A stretch of DNA of 64,000 nucleotides, from contig NZ_JBHULM010000012.1 of the NCBI RefSeq assembly GCF_042684485.1, forward strand, positions 31,166 through 95,165. Direction: 5' to 3'. Each line of letters opens with the position of its first letter. Position 1 is the first letter of the stretch. Positions 27,519 through 36,534 of the stretch are shown piece by piece. The DNA comes from Oceanihabitans gracilariae. Its GTDB lineage: Bacteria; Bacteroidota; Bacteroidia; Flavobacteriales; Flavobacteriaceae. The translations under genes were made by a program, and so were the position numbers. Below the pieces are notes generated by a model. It was not told the DNA's origin, searched no databases, and saw only the letters and a program-made list of their open reading frames with translations.

Positions 27519-28340
27519 ATGAAAGACATTGCTATTCGCGCATTTTCAGGATTAATTTATGTACTACTGCTTATTATTTCACTGTATAATGAACATGCAT
27601 TAATTCTTCTTTTCTTTCTTTTTGGTGTTATATGCTTAGCAGAGTTTAAAAAACTTATTCAGTTAAAAGGGTTTATATCTTACATTATTTTTGCTGCTAT
27701 CTATTTTATTTTTGGTTATTGGCAATTAGTAATGCAATCTAATACAGGTCTAAATGAAGCTACACAAATACTTCAAGTTATTTCTATTTTTGTACTTTTA
27801 TTATTAATTAAAGATTTGTTTTCAGAAAAAACAATTCCGCTTTTTAGTTCTAAAAGAAGGTTACTAACCATTTTTTATATATCTAGTGCATTTGTATTTT
27901 TAGTACTTATAGCTAATTATTATCCAGTATATAATCCTAATATTCTATTAGGTTGTTTTATATTAGTTTGGGTTAATGATACTTTTGCTTACTTGGTTGG
28001 TTCTAGATTTGGTAAACAAAAACTTTTTCCTAGTATCTCTCCTAAAAAAACGGTTGAAGGTTTTCTAGGTGGTTTATTTTTTGCCTGTATATCTAGTTAT
28101 TTTATTGCAGAATATACAAACACATTAACATTTACCAATTGGCTAATCATTAGCATAATAGTAAGTGTATTTGGTACCTTAGGCGATTTAATTGAGTCTA
28201 AGTTTAAACGACAAGCAAAAGTTAAGGATAGTGGTGTTATAATGCCAGGACATGGTGGATTGTTAGATCGATTTGATAGCATTATATTTGCAGCTCCTTT
28301 TATTTATTTATTTTTAAGAATTATACATTATGTTTCATAA
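27519..28340 (+). CDS. cdsA: Phosphatidate cytidylyltransferase
   Basis: 273 residues, polytopic (about eight membrane segments). It makes CDP-diacylglycerol from phosphatidic acid and CTP at the inner membrane. The C-terminal signature is present: KFKRQAKVKDSGVIMPGHGG followed by LLDRFDS, as are NDTFAYLVGSRFGKQKL and SPKKTVEG. Its last 11 nt overlap the psd gene, and together with psd it supplies the phosphatidylethanolamine route. Likely first gene of a four-gene operon ending at 29581. Confidence 0.95.
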   Translation: MKDIAIRAFSGLIYVLLLIISLYNEHALILLFFLFGVICLAEFKKLIQLKGFISYIIFAAIYFIFGYWQLVMQSNTGLNEATQILQVISIFVLLLLIKDLFSEKTIPLFSSKRRLLTIFYISSAFVFLVLIANYYPVYNPNILLGCFILVWVNDTFAYLVGSRFGKQKLFPSISPKKTVEGFLGGLFFACISSYFIAEYTNTLTFTNWLIISIIVSVFGTLGDLIESKFKRQAKVKDSGVIMPGHGGLLDRFDSIIFAAPFIYLFLRIIHYVS

Positions 28341-28980
28341 AGAAGGTTATAAAATAATTGCTATTACATTTATTATTGTAGTAGGTTCGTATTTATTAAT
28401 AGATGCATTAATAGCTTTAAACTGGCTAAAAACGCTATTATTTGCTGTAGTTGGTATATTCTTAATTTTAATACTTCAGTTTTTTAGAAACCCTAAAAGA
28501 AATACTGTCAATAATGACAACCAAGTACTTTCTCCTGTAGACGGAAAAGTAGTGGTTATTGAAGAGGTTTTTGAAAAAGAATACTTTAAAGAAAAAAGGT
28601 TACAAGTAAGTGTGTTCATGTCTCCTATAAACGTGCATGTAACACGTTACCCAATTAACGGAAAAGTTGTTTTTAGTAAATACCATCCTGGTAAATACTT
28701 AGTAGCTTGGCACCCAAAAGCTAGTGAAGAAAACGAACGTACAACTGTAGTTGTTGAAAGCAATAGCTATGGTAAAGTGTTATACAGACAAATTGCTGGA
28801 GCTTTAGCTAAACGTATTGTAAATTATGCCAAAGTTGGTGATACTGCAATACAAGGTAGTGACTCTGGTTTTATTAAATTTGGTTCGAGAGTAGATTTAT
28901 TTTTACCTTTAGATACTAATATTAAAGTTTCACTTAACCAAAAAGTTCGTGGTGGTGAAAGTATTATAGCAGAAATATAA
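28330..28980 (+). CDS. psd: Phosphatidylserine decarboxylase, short form
   Basis: 216 residues, the short (type 2-like) form. It decarboxylates phosphatidylserine to phosphatidylethanolamine. Two hydrophobic segments near the N-terminus anchor it. LSPVDGKVV and SPINVHVTRYPINGKV are catalytic regions. The self-cleavage site FGSR has Gly185-Ser186, where cutting creates the pyruvoyl group and the alpha and beta chains. It overlaps cdsA by 11 nt and shares one base with the following gene (TAATG). Confidence 0.95.
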   Translation: MFHKEGYKIIAITFIIVVGSYLLIDALIALNWLKTLLFAVVGIFLILILQFFRNPKRNTVNNDNQVLSPVDGKVVVIEEVFEKEYFKEKRLQVSVFMSPINVHVTRYPINGKVVFSKYHPGKYLVAWHPKASEENERTTVVVESNSYGKVLYRQIAGALAKRIVNYAKVGDTAIQGSDSGFIKFGSRVDLFLPLDTNIKVSLNQKVRGGESIIAEI

Positions 28981-29246
28981 TGGCTTCTAAAGAATTAGAT
29001 ATCGCTTTCCTAGATGCTGTAGCAAGAATAAATGCGCACAAAGAACCCTTTCCTGCCGATTTCTTGCTTCGTTTATATGCATACTACAAAAAGGCTACAA
29101 ATGACTATAGTAGACCTAGTAGTAGAAAAGAAATTATAAATGCATTTAAAACCAATGCTTTATTTCAAATTCAAAAAATTACCCAAGACGAAGCTAAACA
29201 AACCTATATAGACTTAGTTAATAATTACTTTTTATATAGAAAATGA
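28980..29246 (+). CDS. Acyl-CoA-binding protein family member
   Basis: 88 residues, one ACBP domain. The pattern LDIAFLDAVARINA, LLRLYAYYKKATND, SRKEIINAFKTNALFQIQKI and DEAKQTYIDLVNNYF matches the four-helix ACBP fold, including the Tyr and Lys residues that hold the CoA moiety. ACBPs carry long-chain acyl-CoA in the cytosol; bacterial examples are less common. The start codon shares one base with the psd stop, and the gene overlaps the SdpI gene by 4 nt, so it is part of the phospholipid operon. Confidence 0.82.
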   Translation: MASKELDIAFLDAVARINAHKEPFPADFLLRLYAYYKKATNDYSRPSSRKEIINAFKTNALFQIQKITQDEAKQTYIDLVNNYFLYRK

Positions 29247-29581
29247 TATCTCTTGATTATATTTTAGAAATGCCAGCTTTAGTTGGTGTTATATTTATAA
29301 TTATAGGAATAATCATGCTAATATTTCCTCCAAAAAAAATTAATATGCTTTATGGTTATAGAACAAATCGTTCTATGCAAAACCAAAAGAAATGGGATTT
29401 TTCACAAAAGTACTCTGCTAAATTATTAGCATTAATTGGTGTTGCATTAACCTGTATTTCTACCTTAAACATTTTTTTAAACCTTGAAGAGGTTGCAGAA
29501 ATGGTTGTTAGTGCCATTTTAATTATTAGCTCTATTCTTTTTTTAATTGTAAAAACAGAAAACAAGCTTAAAAAATTATAG
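29243..29581 (+). CDS. SdpI family membrane protein
   Basis: 112 residues with three membrane helices (about 10-28, 57-77 and 85-107). The motif KKINMLYGYRTNRSMQNQ between helices one and two is the signature of the SdpI/YfhL family, whose Bacillus member gives immunity to a secreted toxin. Outside Firmicutes its role is unclear. The start overlaps the ACBP stop (ATGA). Its stop codon lies in the first arm of a terminator hairpin, which closes the cdsA operon. Confidence 0.8.
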   Translation: MISLDYILEMPALVGVIFIIIGIIMLIFPPKKINMLYGYRTNRSMQNQKKWDFSQKYSAKLLALIGVALTCISTLNIFLNLEEVAEMVVSAILIISSILFLIVKTENKLKKL

Positions 29582-29629
29582 CTCTATATTCCGTTATTTA
29601 AAACAGGAATATAGAGCTACATCTATTTT
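29579..29629 (+). terminator. Terminator of the cdsA-psd operon
   Basis: A perfect 14-bp stem (TAGCTCTATATTCC at 29579-29592 with its complement at 29606-29619) starts at the SdpI stop codon. A T6 tract lies about 6 nt after the stem. Confidence 0.65.
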
Positions 29630-29665
29630 TTAGTAGACTATTACACTACTCTATTGCAATACTCT

Positions 29666-31336
29666 TTATTGTTTTTCAAGTACAAACTCTAAAGGTATAC
29701 CAATTGCTCCGTTAGGAAAACTAGTACCTAAAAGAGCAGAAATAGTTGGCGCAATATCAGTAATTCTTGTTTTTTGTAAAGTGCTTCCTTTTGCTATTCC
29801 TTTTCCGTAGAATAAAAGTGGCACATGTGTATCATAATTTAAACCAGAACCATGTGTAGAACCTGTTTTGCTGTAAGATACAACTGCTGGATCAAAAACT
29901 ACAAGTACATCTCCTGAGCGTTTTTGGTTAAATCCGTTTTGTAATAATTCTTCAATTCCGCTAGTAAAATCTGTAGTTTGCATAGTAGTAGCAGAATATG
30001 CTTTATCTACTTTTGCATAAGAAACAACCTCATTTACTATAGCTTCTTGTACAGCATTTAAATCTAAACCAAGTAACCCAATGCGTTCTCTATTTAAAAA
30101 TATTTGGTTATTGCTTACATTTTCAATCAAATCTGTAGCACTAAACTTTTTAGTCATAAAAGCATTTAATTTACTTTTAAAGTCTTTATAACTAAAATAA
30201 CCTGCAGGAATATTTACACTTTGTAAATAAGAAGGCACTTCTACTGCTCCATGATCTGAGGTTAAAAACAAGGTATAATTACCAGCTCCTACTTTAGTAT
30301 CTAATGCATTAATTAGTCGTTCTAAATCTTTATCTAAACGCAAGTAAGTATCTTCTACTTCTTTAGAGTTTACCCCAAAATTATGACCTACATAATCTGT
30401 ACTAGAAAAACTAACCGTTAAGACATCTGTATTAAAATCTTGACCTAATTGCTCACCATCTAAAGCTGCAATAGCAAAATCTGTAGTTAAAGAGTTTCCG
30501 TAGGCTGTAGCTTTTAAAATATCGAATCCTTTATTTTCTTTACTTAAAGCTTTTAAATCATATGGAAAAGTTGCTGTTTCTTTTCCTTTAAATCCACCTT
30601 CAAAAGTATTTAAATCTGCACCACTTTCTGTATATGTATTAATATCATATAAAGTATTCCATGTTTTTAAATAAGATTCTGCAGCTTCTGAGCTATTAAA
30701 ATCATTTACCCATTTTGGTAAACTATGGATATAAAAAGAACTTGTAATCCAGTTTCCTTCGTCTTTACCATGAAACCAATATGCTGCATTTGCAGTATGT
30801 CCTGCTGGTAAAATGGCACCTCTATCTTTTAAAGAAATACCAATGGTTTTTCCTCGCATTTGGGTAAACAATCTATTTTCATCAGCAAAAGAAGTAGTTT
30901 TCAGTCTTCTTGGAGACATTAATCCTGAATTAGCTTCTGTACCAACAGATTTTACAGTATTATCTCCTGCACAATACACCTTTTCTTTACTTTCTTTATC
31001 GTACCAATTATTAGCTATAATACCATGGTATTTTGGTGTTGTTCCAGAATATATAGAAGCATGACCTGGTCCTGTATAGGTTGGTATATAGTTATAGTGG
31101 TTGTTTTTACAGTTAAAACCTTGGTTCATTAATTTTTTAAATCCACCTTCACTAAACTTAGAATAAAAACGTGACAAATAATCATAACGCATTTGGTCTA
31201 CTACAATACCAACAACTAATTTTGGCCTTGTATTTAATTCTGTTATAGTATCTTGATTGGTTTGTGTTGTTAAATTTGTTTGTGCTTTACAACCAAAAAA
31301 CAAGGAAAAAACAAAAACATACAGTAAGTTTTTCAT
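29666..31336 (-). CDS. pafA: PafA-type alkaline phosphatase, lipoprotein
   Basis: 556 residues. Signal peptide with lipobox FFGC (Cys16) suggests an envelope-bound form. The alkaline phosphatase superfamily site includes Asp47 in VVDQMRYDY, the nucleophile Thr88 in YTGPGHASIYSG, and the metal residues in SSTDYVGHNFG, TSDHGAVEVPS and STHGSGLNYDTHVPLL. PafA enzymes release phosphate from a wide range of monoesters, are calcium-activated and are expressed even when phosphate is present. The gene is divergent from mlaE and has no Pho-box-like neighbour that I can see. Confidence 0.9.
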   Translation of the reverse strand: MKNLLYVFVFSLFFGCKAQTNLTTQTNQDTITELNTRPKLVVGIVVDQMRYDYLSRFYSKFSEGGFKKLMNQGFNCKNNHYNYIPTYTGPGHASIYSGTTPKYHGIIANNWYDKESKEKVYCAGDNTVKSVGTEANSGLMSPRRLKTTSFADENRLFTQMRGKTIGISLKDRGAILPAGHTANAAYWFHGKDEGNWITSSFYIHSLPKWVNDFNSSEAAESYLKTWNTLYDINTYTESGADLNTFEGGFKGKETATFPYDLKALSKENKGFDILKATAYGNSLTTDFAIAALDGEQLGQDFNTDVLTVSFSSTDYVGHNFGVNSKEVEDTYLRLDKDLERLINALDTKVGAGNYTLFLTSDHGAVEVPSYLQSVNIPAGYFSYKDFKSKLNAFMTKKFSATDLIENVSNNQIFLNRERIGLLGLDLNAVQEAIVNEVVSYAKVDKAYSATTMQTTDFTSGIEELLQNGFNQKRSGDVLVVFDPAVVSYSKTGSTHGSGLNYDTHVPLLFYGKGIAKGSTLQKTRITDIAPTISALLGTSFPNGAIGIPLEFVLEKQ

Positions 31337-31456
31337 AATTGAAATATAATTTTAGAACAAAAATACAGCTTTTATGAGTTTTAAATTTTCCTTTTTCAAT
31401 TAATTTATCGTTAAATAAGTCATAGATTTTATACTTTAGCATATACAAATTTATAT

Positions 31457-32194
31457 ATGACATACCTTCATAATATAGGAGCTTATTTTTTAATGATTAA
31501 AGACATGTTTCGCAAGCCTACAAAGTGGGCTGTGATGAAAACATTAATCTTTAAAGATATTGATGACCTCATCATGGGATCACTTGGTATTGTTGCCTTT
31601 ATATCGTTTTTTGTTGGTGGTGTAGTTACTATACAAACAGCATTAAATATTGACAATCCTTTAATACCAAAATACCTGGTAGGTTTTGCAACCAGACAAT
31701 CTATTATATTAGAATTTGCACCCACTTTTATCTCTATTATCATGGCAGGAAAAGTAGGTTCTTTTATTACTTCTAGTATTGGTACAATGCGTGTTACTGA
31801 GCAAATTGATGCTTTAGAAGTTATGGGTATTAATGCCATTAACTATTTAGTTTTTCCTAAGTTTATTGCTCTTATGTTGTATCCTTTTGTAATTTCTATA
31901 GCTATGTTTTTAGGTATAGTTGGCGGAATGGCAGCTTGCTATTTTGGTGGTTATAGCTCTATTAATGATTATATTATTGGTATTCAAACAGATTTTATAC
32001 CATTTCATATTGCTTATGCATTTATTAAAACCTTTGCATTTGCTTTCCTTTTAGCAACTATTCCTTCTTTTCATGGTTTTTATATGAAAGGTGGAGCATT
32101 AGAAGTTGGTAAAGCAAGTACCACTGCTTTTGTTTGGACTAGTGTGGTAATTATTCTTTTAAATTATATACTAACCCAAATGTTATTAAGCTAA
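31457..32194 (+). CDS. mlaE: MlaE family ABC transporter permease
   Basis: 245 residues with five or six membrane helices. Family features: FIFVGG-like segment IVAFISFFVGGVVTIQT, ILEFAPTFISIIMAGKVGS, and TEQIDALEVMGINAINYLVFPK, the conserved cytoplasmic EQIDAL loop. MlaE works with the ATPase MlaF (next gene) and an MCE protein to move phospholipids between the membranes, helping to keep lipid asymmetry. The stop and the mlaF start overlap (TAATG). No MCE (MlaD) gene follows. Confidence 0.93.
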   Translation: MTYLHNIGAYFLMIKDMFRKPTKWAVMKTLIFKDIDDLIMGSLGIVAFISFFVGGVVTIQTALNIDNPLIPKYLVGFATRQSIILEFAPTFISIIMAGKVGSFITSSIGTMRVTEQIDALEVMGINAINYLVFPKFIALMLYPFVISIAMFLGIVGGMAACYFGGYSSINDYIIGIQTDFIPFHIAYAFIKTFAFAFLLATIPSFHGFYMKGGALEVGKASTTAFVWTSVVIILLNYILTQMLLS

Positions 32195-32964
32195 TGATAG
32201 AAGTTAAAGATTTAGAAAAATCATTTGGAGGTACTCCTATTTTAAAAGGTATTACTACTACTTTTGAAAATGGAAAAACCAGTTTGGTAATTGGACAAAG
32301 TGGTTCTGGAAAAACGGTTTTTTTAAAATGTTTATTGGGTTTATTTACCCAAGACAAAGGATCTATTACCTATGATGGTAATATATACTCACAATTAAAT
32401 ACTGACCAAAAAAGAGACTTACGTAGTAAAATGGGAATGGTTTTTCAAGGTTCTGCCTTATTTGATTCTATGACCATTGCAGAAAATGTAATGTTTCCTT
32501 TACGCATGTTTACCAAACAGAGTAAAAGTGAAATGCAAGATCGTGTAGATTTTGTTTTAAAACGAGTAAATCTGCCTGATGCACACAACAAAATGCCTAG
32601 TGAAGCCTCTGGAGGAATGCAAAAACGTGTTGCTATTGCTAGAGCTATTGTTAACAATCCTAAGTATTTATTTTGTGATGAACCCAACTCTGGATTAGAC
32701 CCTAAAACGGCAATTGTAATAGATAATTTAATTCAAGAAATTACAGACGAGTATAATATAACAACCATTATTAACACGCACGACATGAATTCTGTTATGG
32801 AAATTGGCGAAAAAATTGTGTTTTTAAAAGATGGTTTAAAAGCTTGGGAAGGCTCAAAAGAAAACATTTTTATTACAGATAATGAAGTAGTAACCGATTT
32901 TGTATACTCTTCAGAACTGTTTAAAAAAGTACGTAAAATGTACCTACAAGAAAGAAACACATAA
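32194..32964 (+). CDS. mlaF: MlaF family ABC transporter ATPase
   Basis: 256 residues. Walker A GQSGSGKT at 34-41, the Q-loop at VFQGSALFDSM, ABC signature SGGMQKR, Walker B YLFCDEPNSGLDP and switch His in NTHDMNSVME are all intact. It powers the MlaE permease. Translation is probably coupled to mlaE. It ends 2 nt before the end of the convergent DUF389 gene, so no terminator separates the two. Confidence 0.94.
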   Translation: MIEVKDLEKSFGGTPILKGITTTFENGKTSLVIGQSGSGKTVFLKCLLGLFTQDKGSITYDGNIYSQLNTDQKRDLRSKMGMVFQGSALFDSMTIAENVMFPLRMFTKQSKSEMQDRVDFVLKRVNLPDAHNKMPSEASGGMQKRVAIARAIVNNPKYLFCDEPNSGLDPKTAIVIDNLIQEITDEYNITTIINTHDMNSVMEIGEKIVFLKDGLKAWEGSKENIFITDNEVVTDFVYSSELFKKVRKMYLQERNT

Positions 32965-32966
32965 AC

Positions 32967-34424
32967 CTATGGTCTTTTTAATACAATAGTATCTGCTTTC
33001 ACTTGTGTTTTAAGCCAATTAATTAACTCTTTATCTTTAATATTTATAATACTATCATTTAGTTTAGCATTCCATTTTGCTGAAGCTACATTAATAGTAT
33101 CTACTTTAATAAAGTTATCTGAAACTAGCATTTTAGCATAGCCAAAGTATTCTAAATCTGAGAATCTAATTTTTGCGTCTTTAGAAAGATTACTAAAAGA
33201 GATTGTATTATTATTATTATCGTTTACAATACTAATTTCTTGTAATAGATTATCTACTCTTTCTTGTAAGCTAGAAATAATCATATCTTTTTCATCTAAT
33301 TCTCTTATTGCTCTATCATAAGCATCAGAAATTTTATCAAAGCTTCTGTTTTTATTTCCGTTAATATCTAGATTAAAGTCTTTAATTTTCTCATAACCTT
33401 TAATTTCGTTTTTTAAATCGGTTTCTGTGGCTTCATTAATTTCGCCATTAAAATACAAGGTTATTGTTTTGTCATTAATATCTAATGTTCCGTTTTGAAA
33501 CCATAGGTCTCTATTCGATTTAATTTCATTTTCCACGTACTTATTATAATCACTTTGCACGCCACTTTCTTTAATAAAATTAACAAAAGTCCAAATTGCT
33601 GGAGCCATTACCAATATGGCAAGAAGTGAAGCTAATTGTGCGATACGTTTTCTTTTTTTAGAATTTGCATATTTCAACATTGGAAAACGCAAAAGCTTTA
33701 AAACTATAAATGTAGCAAGTGCAATAAAAATAGTATTAATGGTAAATAAATACATAGCACCAACAAAGTAATCCCAATTATGTGCCAAACCATAACCAGC
33801 TGTACACAAAGGTGGCATTAAGGCTGTAGCAATTGCAACACCAAAAATAACAGAAGCGATAGTACCTTTTTTTGTTCTAGCAATAATTAATGCCATACCA
33901 CCAAAAAAGGCAATTAGTACATCACGAACATCTGGTTTTGTTCTACCAAAAAGTTCATTGGTTACTAAGTCTGCTGTTGGAAAAAATTTAAAAAACAAAA
34001 ACGCAGTAAGTAAACTTAGCACAATCATGATAGCTAAATTTATAAGCGATTTTTTTAAGGTATCAATATCATTTAAAGCAATAGACATACCAACTCCTAA
34101 AATTGGTCCCATTAATGGAGATATAAGCATGGCTCCAATAACAACTGCTGTAGAATCTGCATTTAAACCAACCGAAGCCACTACAATAGAACAAATTAAA
34201 ATCCATGCTGTAGCTCCCTTAAAAGAAATATCTCCTTTTATGGCATTTATAGTTTCGTCACGATCTGTATCCTCACGAAAATCTAAAAGCTCTAACATAA
34301 ATATTTTTATGTTTTTCCAAAGACCTTTTGCGTCTTTCTTTACAGCTTCTTTAGATTGCTCTACAGCTTGATCTTTAGCATTATTTTCTTCTTCAGAAAA
34401 ATTAAATTTATTCTCTTCGCTCAT
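32967..34424 (-). CDS. DUF389 membrane protein with C-terminal soluble domain
   Basis: 485 residues. About six membrane helices lie between 72 and 300 and include the DUF389 signature (NADSTAVVIGAMLISPLMGP, and PPLCTAGYGLAHN). Residues about 305-485 form a soluble, partly coiled-coil tail (RELDEKDMIISSLQERVDNLLQEI). The function of DUF389 proteins is not established. It is the last gene of a tight operon after the SprT-like and manC genes (gaps of 4 and 2 nt). Confidence 0.82.
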   Translation of the reverse strand: MSEENKFNFSEEENNAKDQAVEQSKEAVKKDAKGLWKNIKIFMLELLDFREDTDRDETINAIKGDISFKGATAWILICSIVVASVGLNADSTAVVIGAMLISPLMGPILGVGMSIALNDIDTLKKSLINLAIMIVLSLLTAFLFFKFFPTADLVTNELFGRTKPDVRDVLIAFFGGMALIIARTKKGTIASVIFGVAIATALMPPLCTAGYGLAHNWDYFVGAMYLFTINTIFIALATFIVLKLLRFPMLKYANSKKRKRIAQLASLLAILVMAPAIWTFVNFIKESGVQSDYNKYVENEIKSNRDLWFQNGTLDINDKTITLYFNGEINEATETDLKNEIKGYEKIKDFNLDINGNKNRSFDKISDAYDRAIRELDEKDMIISSLQERVDNLLQEISIVNDNNNNTISFSNLSKDAKIRFSDLEYFGYAKMLVSDNFIKVDTINVASAKWNAKLNDSIINIKDKELINWLKTQVKADTIVLKRP

Positions 34425-34426
34425 AA

Positions 34427-35506
34427 TTAACCATAGTTCTCACCAAAATTATCTTTAACCTTTTGGAGTACTTTTTTAATATCTTGTTCCTTTGCTTTCG
34501 GAAATATAAGCAAAACTTCGTCTTTATCTACAATAATATAGTCTTGTAAGCCATCTACTACCACAATTTTATCTTTTTTGGTACGTATCATGTTACCAGA
34601 AGCGTCTTCAGATAAGGTTCTAGCATTTACAACGGCATTATTATCTTGGTCTTTTTCTAGCTTATCATATAAGCTTCCCCATGTTCCTAGGTCATTCCAA
34701 TCAAATTCTGCTGGTAAAACATATACGTTAGAAGAAGTTTCCATAATAGCATAATCTACCGAAATGTTATCTGCTTTCTTATAGTTTTCTAGAATAAAAT
34801 CGGTTTCATGCTCTGTATTATAAACAGGATTTCCTTTTTCAAAAAGTGCTAATAATTCTGGTTGGCTATTTTTAAATGCTTTTATCACACTATTTACGCT
34901 CCACATAAAAATACCTGCATTCCATAAAAAATTTCCTTGTGCTATAAATTGTTTAGCCGTTTCGTAATCTGGTTTTTCTCTAAACTGAGTAACGCTTTTA
35001 ATTGCAGTATTTGCTTCTTTTTCATACTCAATGTAACCAAAACCTGTATTAGGAAATGTTGGTTTTATACCTAGTGTCATTAACGCATCATTTTCTGCAC
35101 AAAAGTCAAAGGCTTGTTGTACATTTTTTGTAAATGCATTTTCATCTTCAATCCAGTGGTCACTTGGTGCTACAAGCATTAAAGCATCTTTATTTTCTTT
35201 CTGAATTTTTAAAGAAGCATACAAAATACAAGGAGCAGTATTACGCATAGCAGGCTCTAACACCACTTGACGTTTAGTAACTTGAGGCAATTGCTCTAAT
35301 ACCAAATCATTATACATTGCATTTGTTAAAATGAATATATTTTCTTGCGGAATTATTTTGGCTAAACGATGGAATGTTTTTTGAATCAAGGTCTCTCCTG
35401 TTCCCAACATATCATGAAACTGTTTTGGGAATTCACTTGTACTTACTGGCCAAAATCTTGATCCTACTCCTCCTGCCATTAATATGGCATAATTATTTTT
35501 ATTCAT
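34427..35506 (-). CDS. manC: Mannose-1-phosphate guanylyltransferase
   Basis: 359 residues, a single-domain form without the isomerase domain found in bifunctional proteins. It makes GDP-mannose from mannose-1-phosphate and GTP for surface polysaccharides and glycoproteins. The nucleotidyltransferase motif AGGVGSRFWPVS lies at 12-23; FPKQFHDMLG, APSDHWIEDE and FREKPDYETA are also typical. It lies 4 nt after the SprT-like gene and 2 nt before DUF389. Confidence 0.93.
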   Translation of the reverse strand: MNKNNYAILMAGGVGSRFWPVSTSEFPKQFHDMLGTGETLIQKTFHRLAKIIPQENIFILTNAMYNDLVLEQLPQVTKRQVVLEPAMRNTAPCILYASLKIQKENKDALMLVAPSDHWIEDENAFTKNVQQAFDFCAENDALMTLGIKPTFPNTGFGYIEYEKEANTAIKSVTQFREKPDYETAKQFIAQGNFLWNAGIFMWSVNSVIKAFKNSQPELLALFEKGNPVYNTEHETDFILENYKKADNISVDYAIMETSSNVYVLPAEFDWNDLGTWGSLYDKLEKDQDNNAVVNARTLSEDASGNMIRTKKDKIVVVDGLQDYIIVDKDEVLLIFPKAKEQDIKKVLQKVKDNFGENYG

Positions 35507-35510
35507 ACTG

Positions 35511-36107
35511 CTAATTTACTAATTCTACTTCTGCATTGGGATTAAAAAGGTATAATTTTCCTGTTGTAACCTCAACACACTCAATGCGTTTTACACGTTT
35601 TTTTCCTTTTATAAAAACTCTACCATTGTAAAGCTTAAAAGACTTGCCCAAAGGTACTTGAAAAACATAGTTTTTATTGTTTGGTTCGTCGAATTGCTTT
35701 AAAGCTAAGGCCAATTGCGTGTCTGTATCGCTAGAAGCTTTTGGGTTTTTAAAATGTTTAGCCAATAAAGGCAACAATTGCAAAGGGAACACTTCTGGGT
35801 TTAAAACGGGAAGCATAAGGTGTTGAAACGTATGTTTCCATTCTTTACCATGTGGTTTTATAGCGCTTCCATATTTTTTAAAAGCCTCTAAATGCGCTAT
35901 TTCATGAATTAAAGTAATTAAAAATCGGTAACTATTTAAATTTGCATTAATGGTTATTTGATGCTTATTATTAGGTAGTTTTCTATAATCACCATGCCTT
36001 GTTTTTCGTTCTTTTTTAATTTTAACCACCAAACCATCCTGCTCTAATAAATTTAAAACATAAGGAACTGCTTGTTTAGGTATATAGTTTTGAAGCGTGC
36101 TTTGCAT
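35511..36107 (-). CDS. SprT-like zinc metallopeptidase domain protein
   Basis: 198 residues. The HExxH motif HEIAH lies at 68-72, within LITLIHEIAHLEAFKKYG, followed by HGKEWKHTFQHL which carries a further likely zinc ligand. These are features of SprT-like/WSS1-like peptidases; the eukaryotic relative SPRTN cleaves protein crosslinked to DNA, but bacterial SprT is not well characterised. The C-terminal segment (about 145-198) is beta-rich. It is the first gene of the manC-DUF389 operon. Confidence 0.82.
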   Translation of the reverse strand: MQSTLQNYIPKQAVPYVLNLLEQDGLVVKIKKERKTRHGDYRKLPNNKHQITINANLNSYRFLITLIHEIAHLEAFKKYGSAIKPHGKEWKHTFQHLMLPVLNPEVFPLQLLPLLAKHFKNPKASSDTDTQLALALKQFDEPNNKNYVFQVPLGKSFKLYNGRVFIKGKKRVKRIECVEVTTGKLYLFNPNAEVELVN

Positions 36108-36184
36108 GAAGGCAAAAATAGTTTTTCTATTTGAATTTGTAAAAGAATTCGCGTAACTTAGATAATTCCCTAATATTGGCCATT

Positions 36185-36204
36185 ATAATGAGCTACATCA
36201 TTAT
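36185..36204. promoter_or_regulatory. Inverted repeat upstream of the small basic protein
   Basis: ATAATGA and TCATTAT flank 6 nt, a palindrome 38 nt upstream of the start codon at 36242. It could be an operator; no regulator can be assigned. Confidence 0.3.
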
Positions 36205-36241
36205 TATTGGTATTAAATTAAACACGCAAAAATATGTGCTT

Positions 36242-36523
36242 ATGAAAACTAATTTATCAAAAATTAAATCGGAAATAGATAACTATGTCCAAGAATCTAA
36301 CTTAACTGAATTACAGGTAGTTGAAAAACTAAAAGATTATTATTTCAATAAAAAAGTCAATGAAAACTTAAAGCTTTACAAAAAAGGAAAGAAAAAGGTT
36401 CGTGATATTACTAAAGACTTAAAACTCTCGCCTAGAAAATTTTACGCCATTCTAGAAAAGAAAAACATACAACATAAAAAATACAATAAAGAAAACAATA
36501 AAGAAAACAATAAAGAATCTTAG
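36242..36523 (+). CDS. Small basic helical protein, function unknown
   Basis: 93 residues from the ATG giving MKTNLSKIKSEIDNYVQ; an upstream ATG adds 22 residues with a hydrophobic start, and I prefer the shorter form. The protein is rich in Lys. KKVRDITKDLKLSPRKFYAIL looks like a helix-turn-helix, so a DNA-binding role is possible but not shown. The C-terminus is a small repeat (NKENNKENNKES) made by a 12-bp tandem repeat. A 7-bp inverted repeat (36185-36204) lies upstream. I do not recognise a family. Confidence 0.6.
   Translation: MKTNLSKIKSEIDNYVQESNLTELQVVEKLKDYYFNKKVNENLKLYKKGKKKVRDITKDLKLSPRKFYAILEKKNIQHKKYNKENNKENNKES
36484..36517 (+). repeat. 12-bp tandem repeat at the 3' end of the small basic protein gene
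   Basis: CAATAAAGAAAA occurs almost three times (36484, 36496, 36508), encoding repeated KENN. The unit length keeps the frame when copies are gained or lost. Confidence 0.8.
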
Positions 36524-36534
36524 TTTTTGGCTTT

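Noticed and set aside
36484..36517. Replication origin iterons
   Set aside because: The 12-bp repeat is coding, short and in frame; no replication gene or DnaA-box cluster is nearby.
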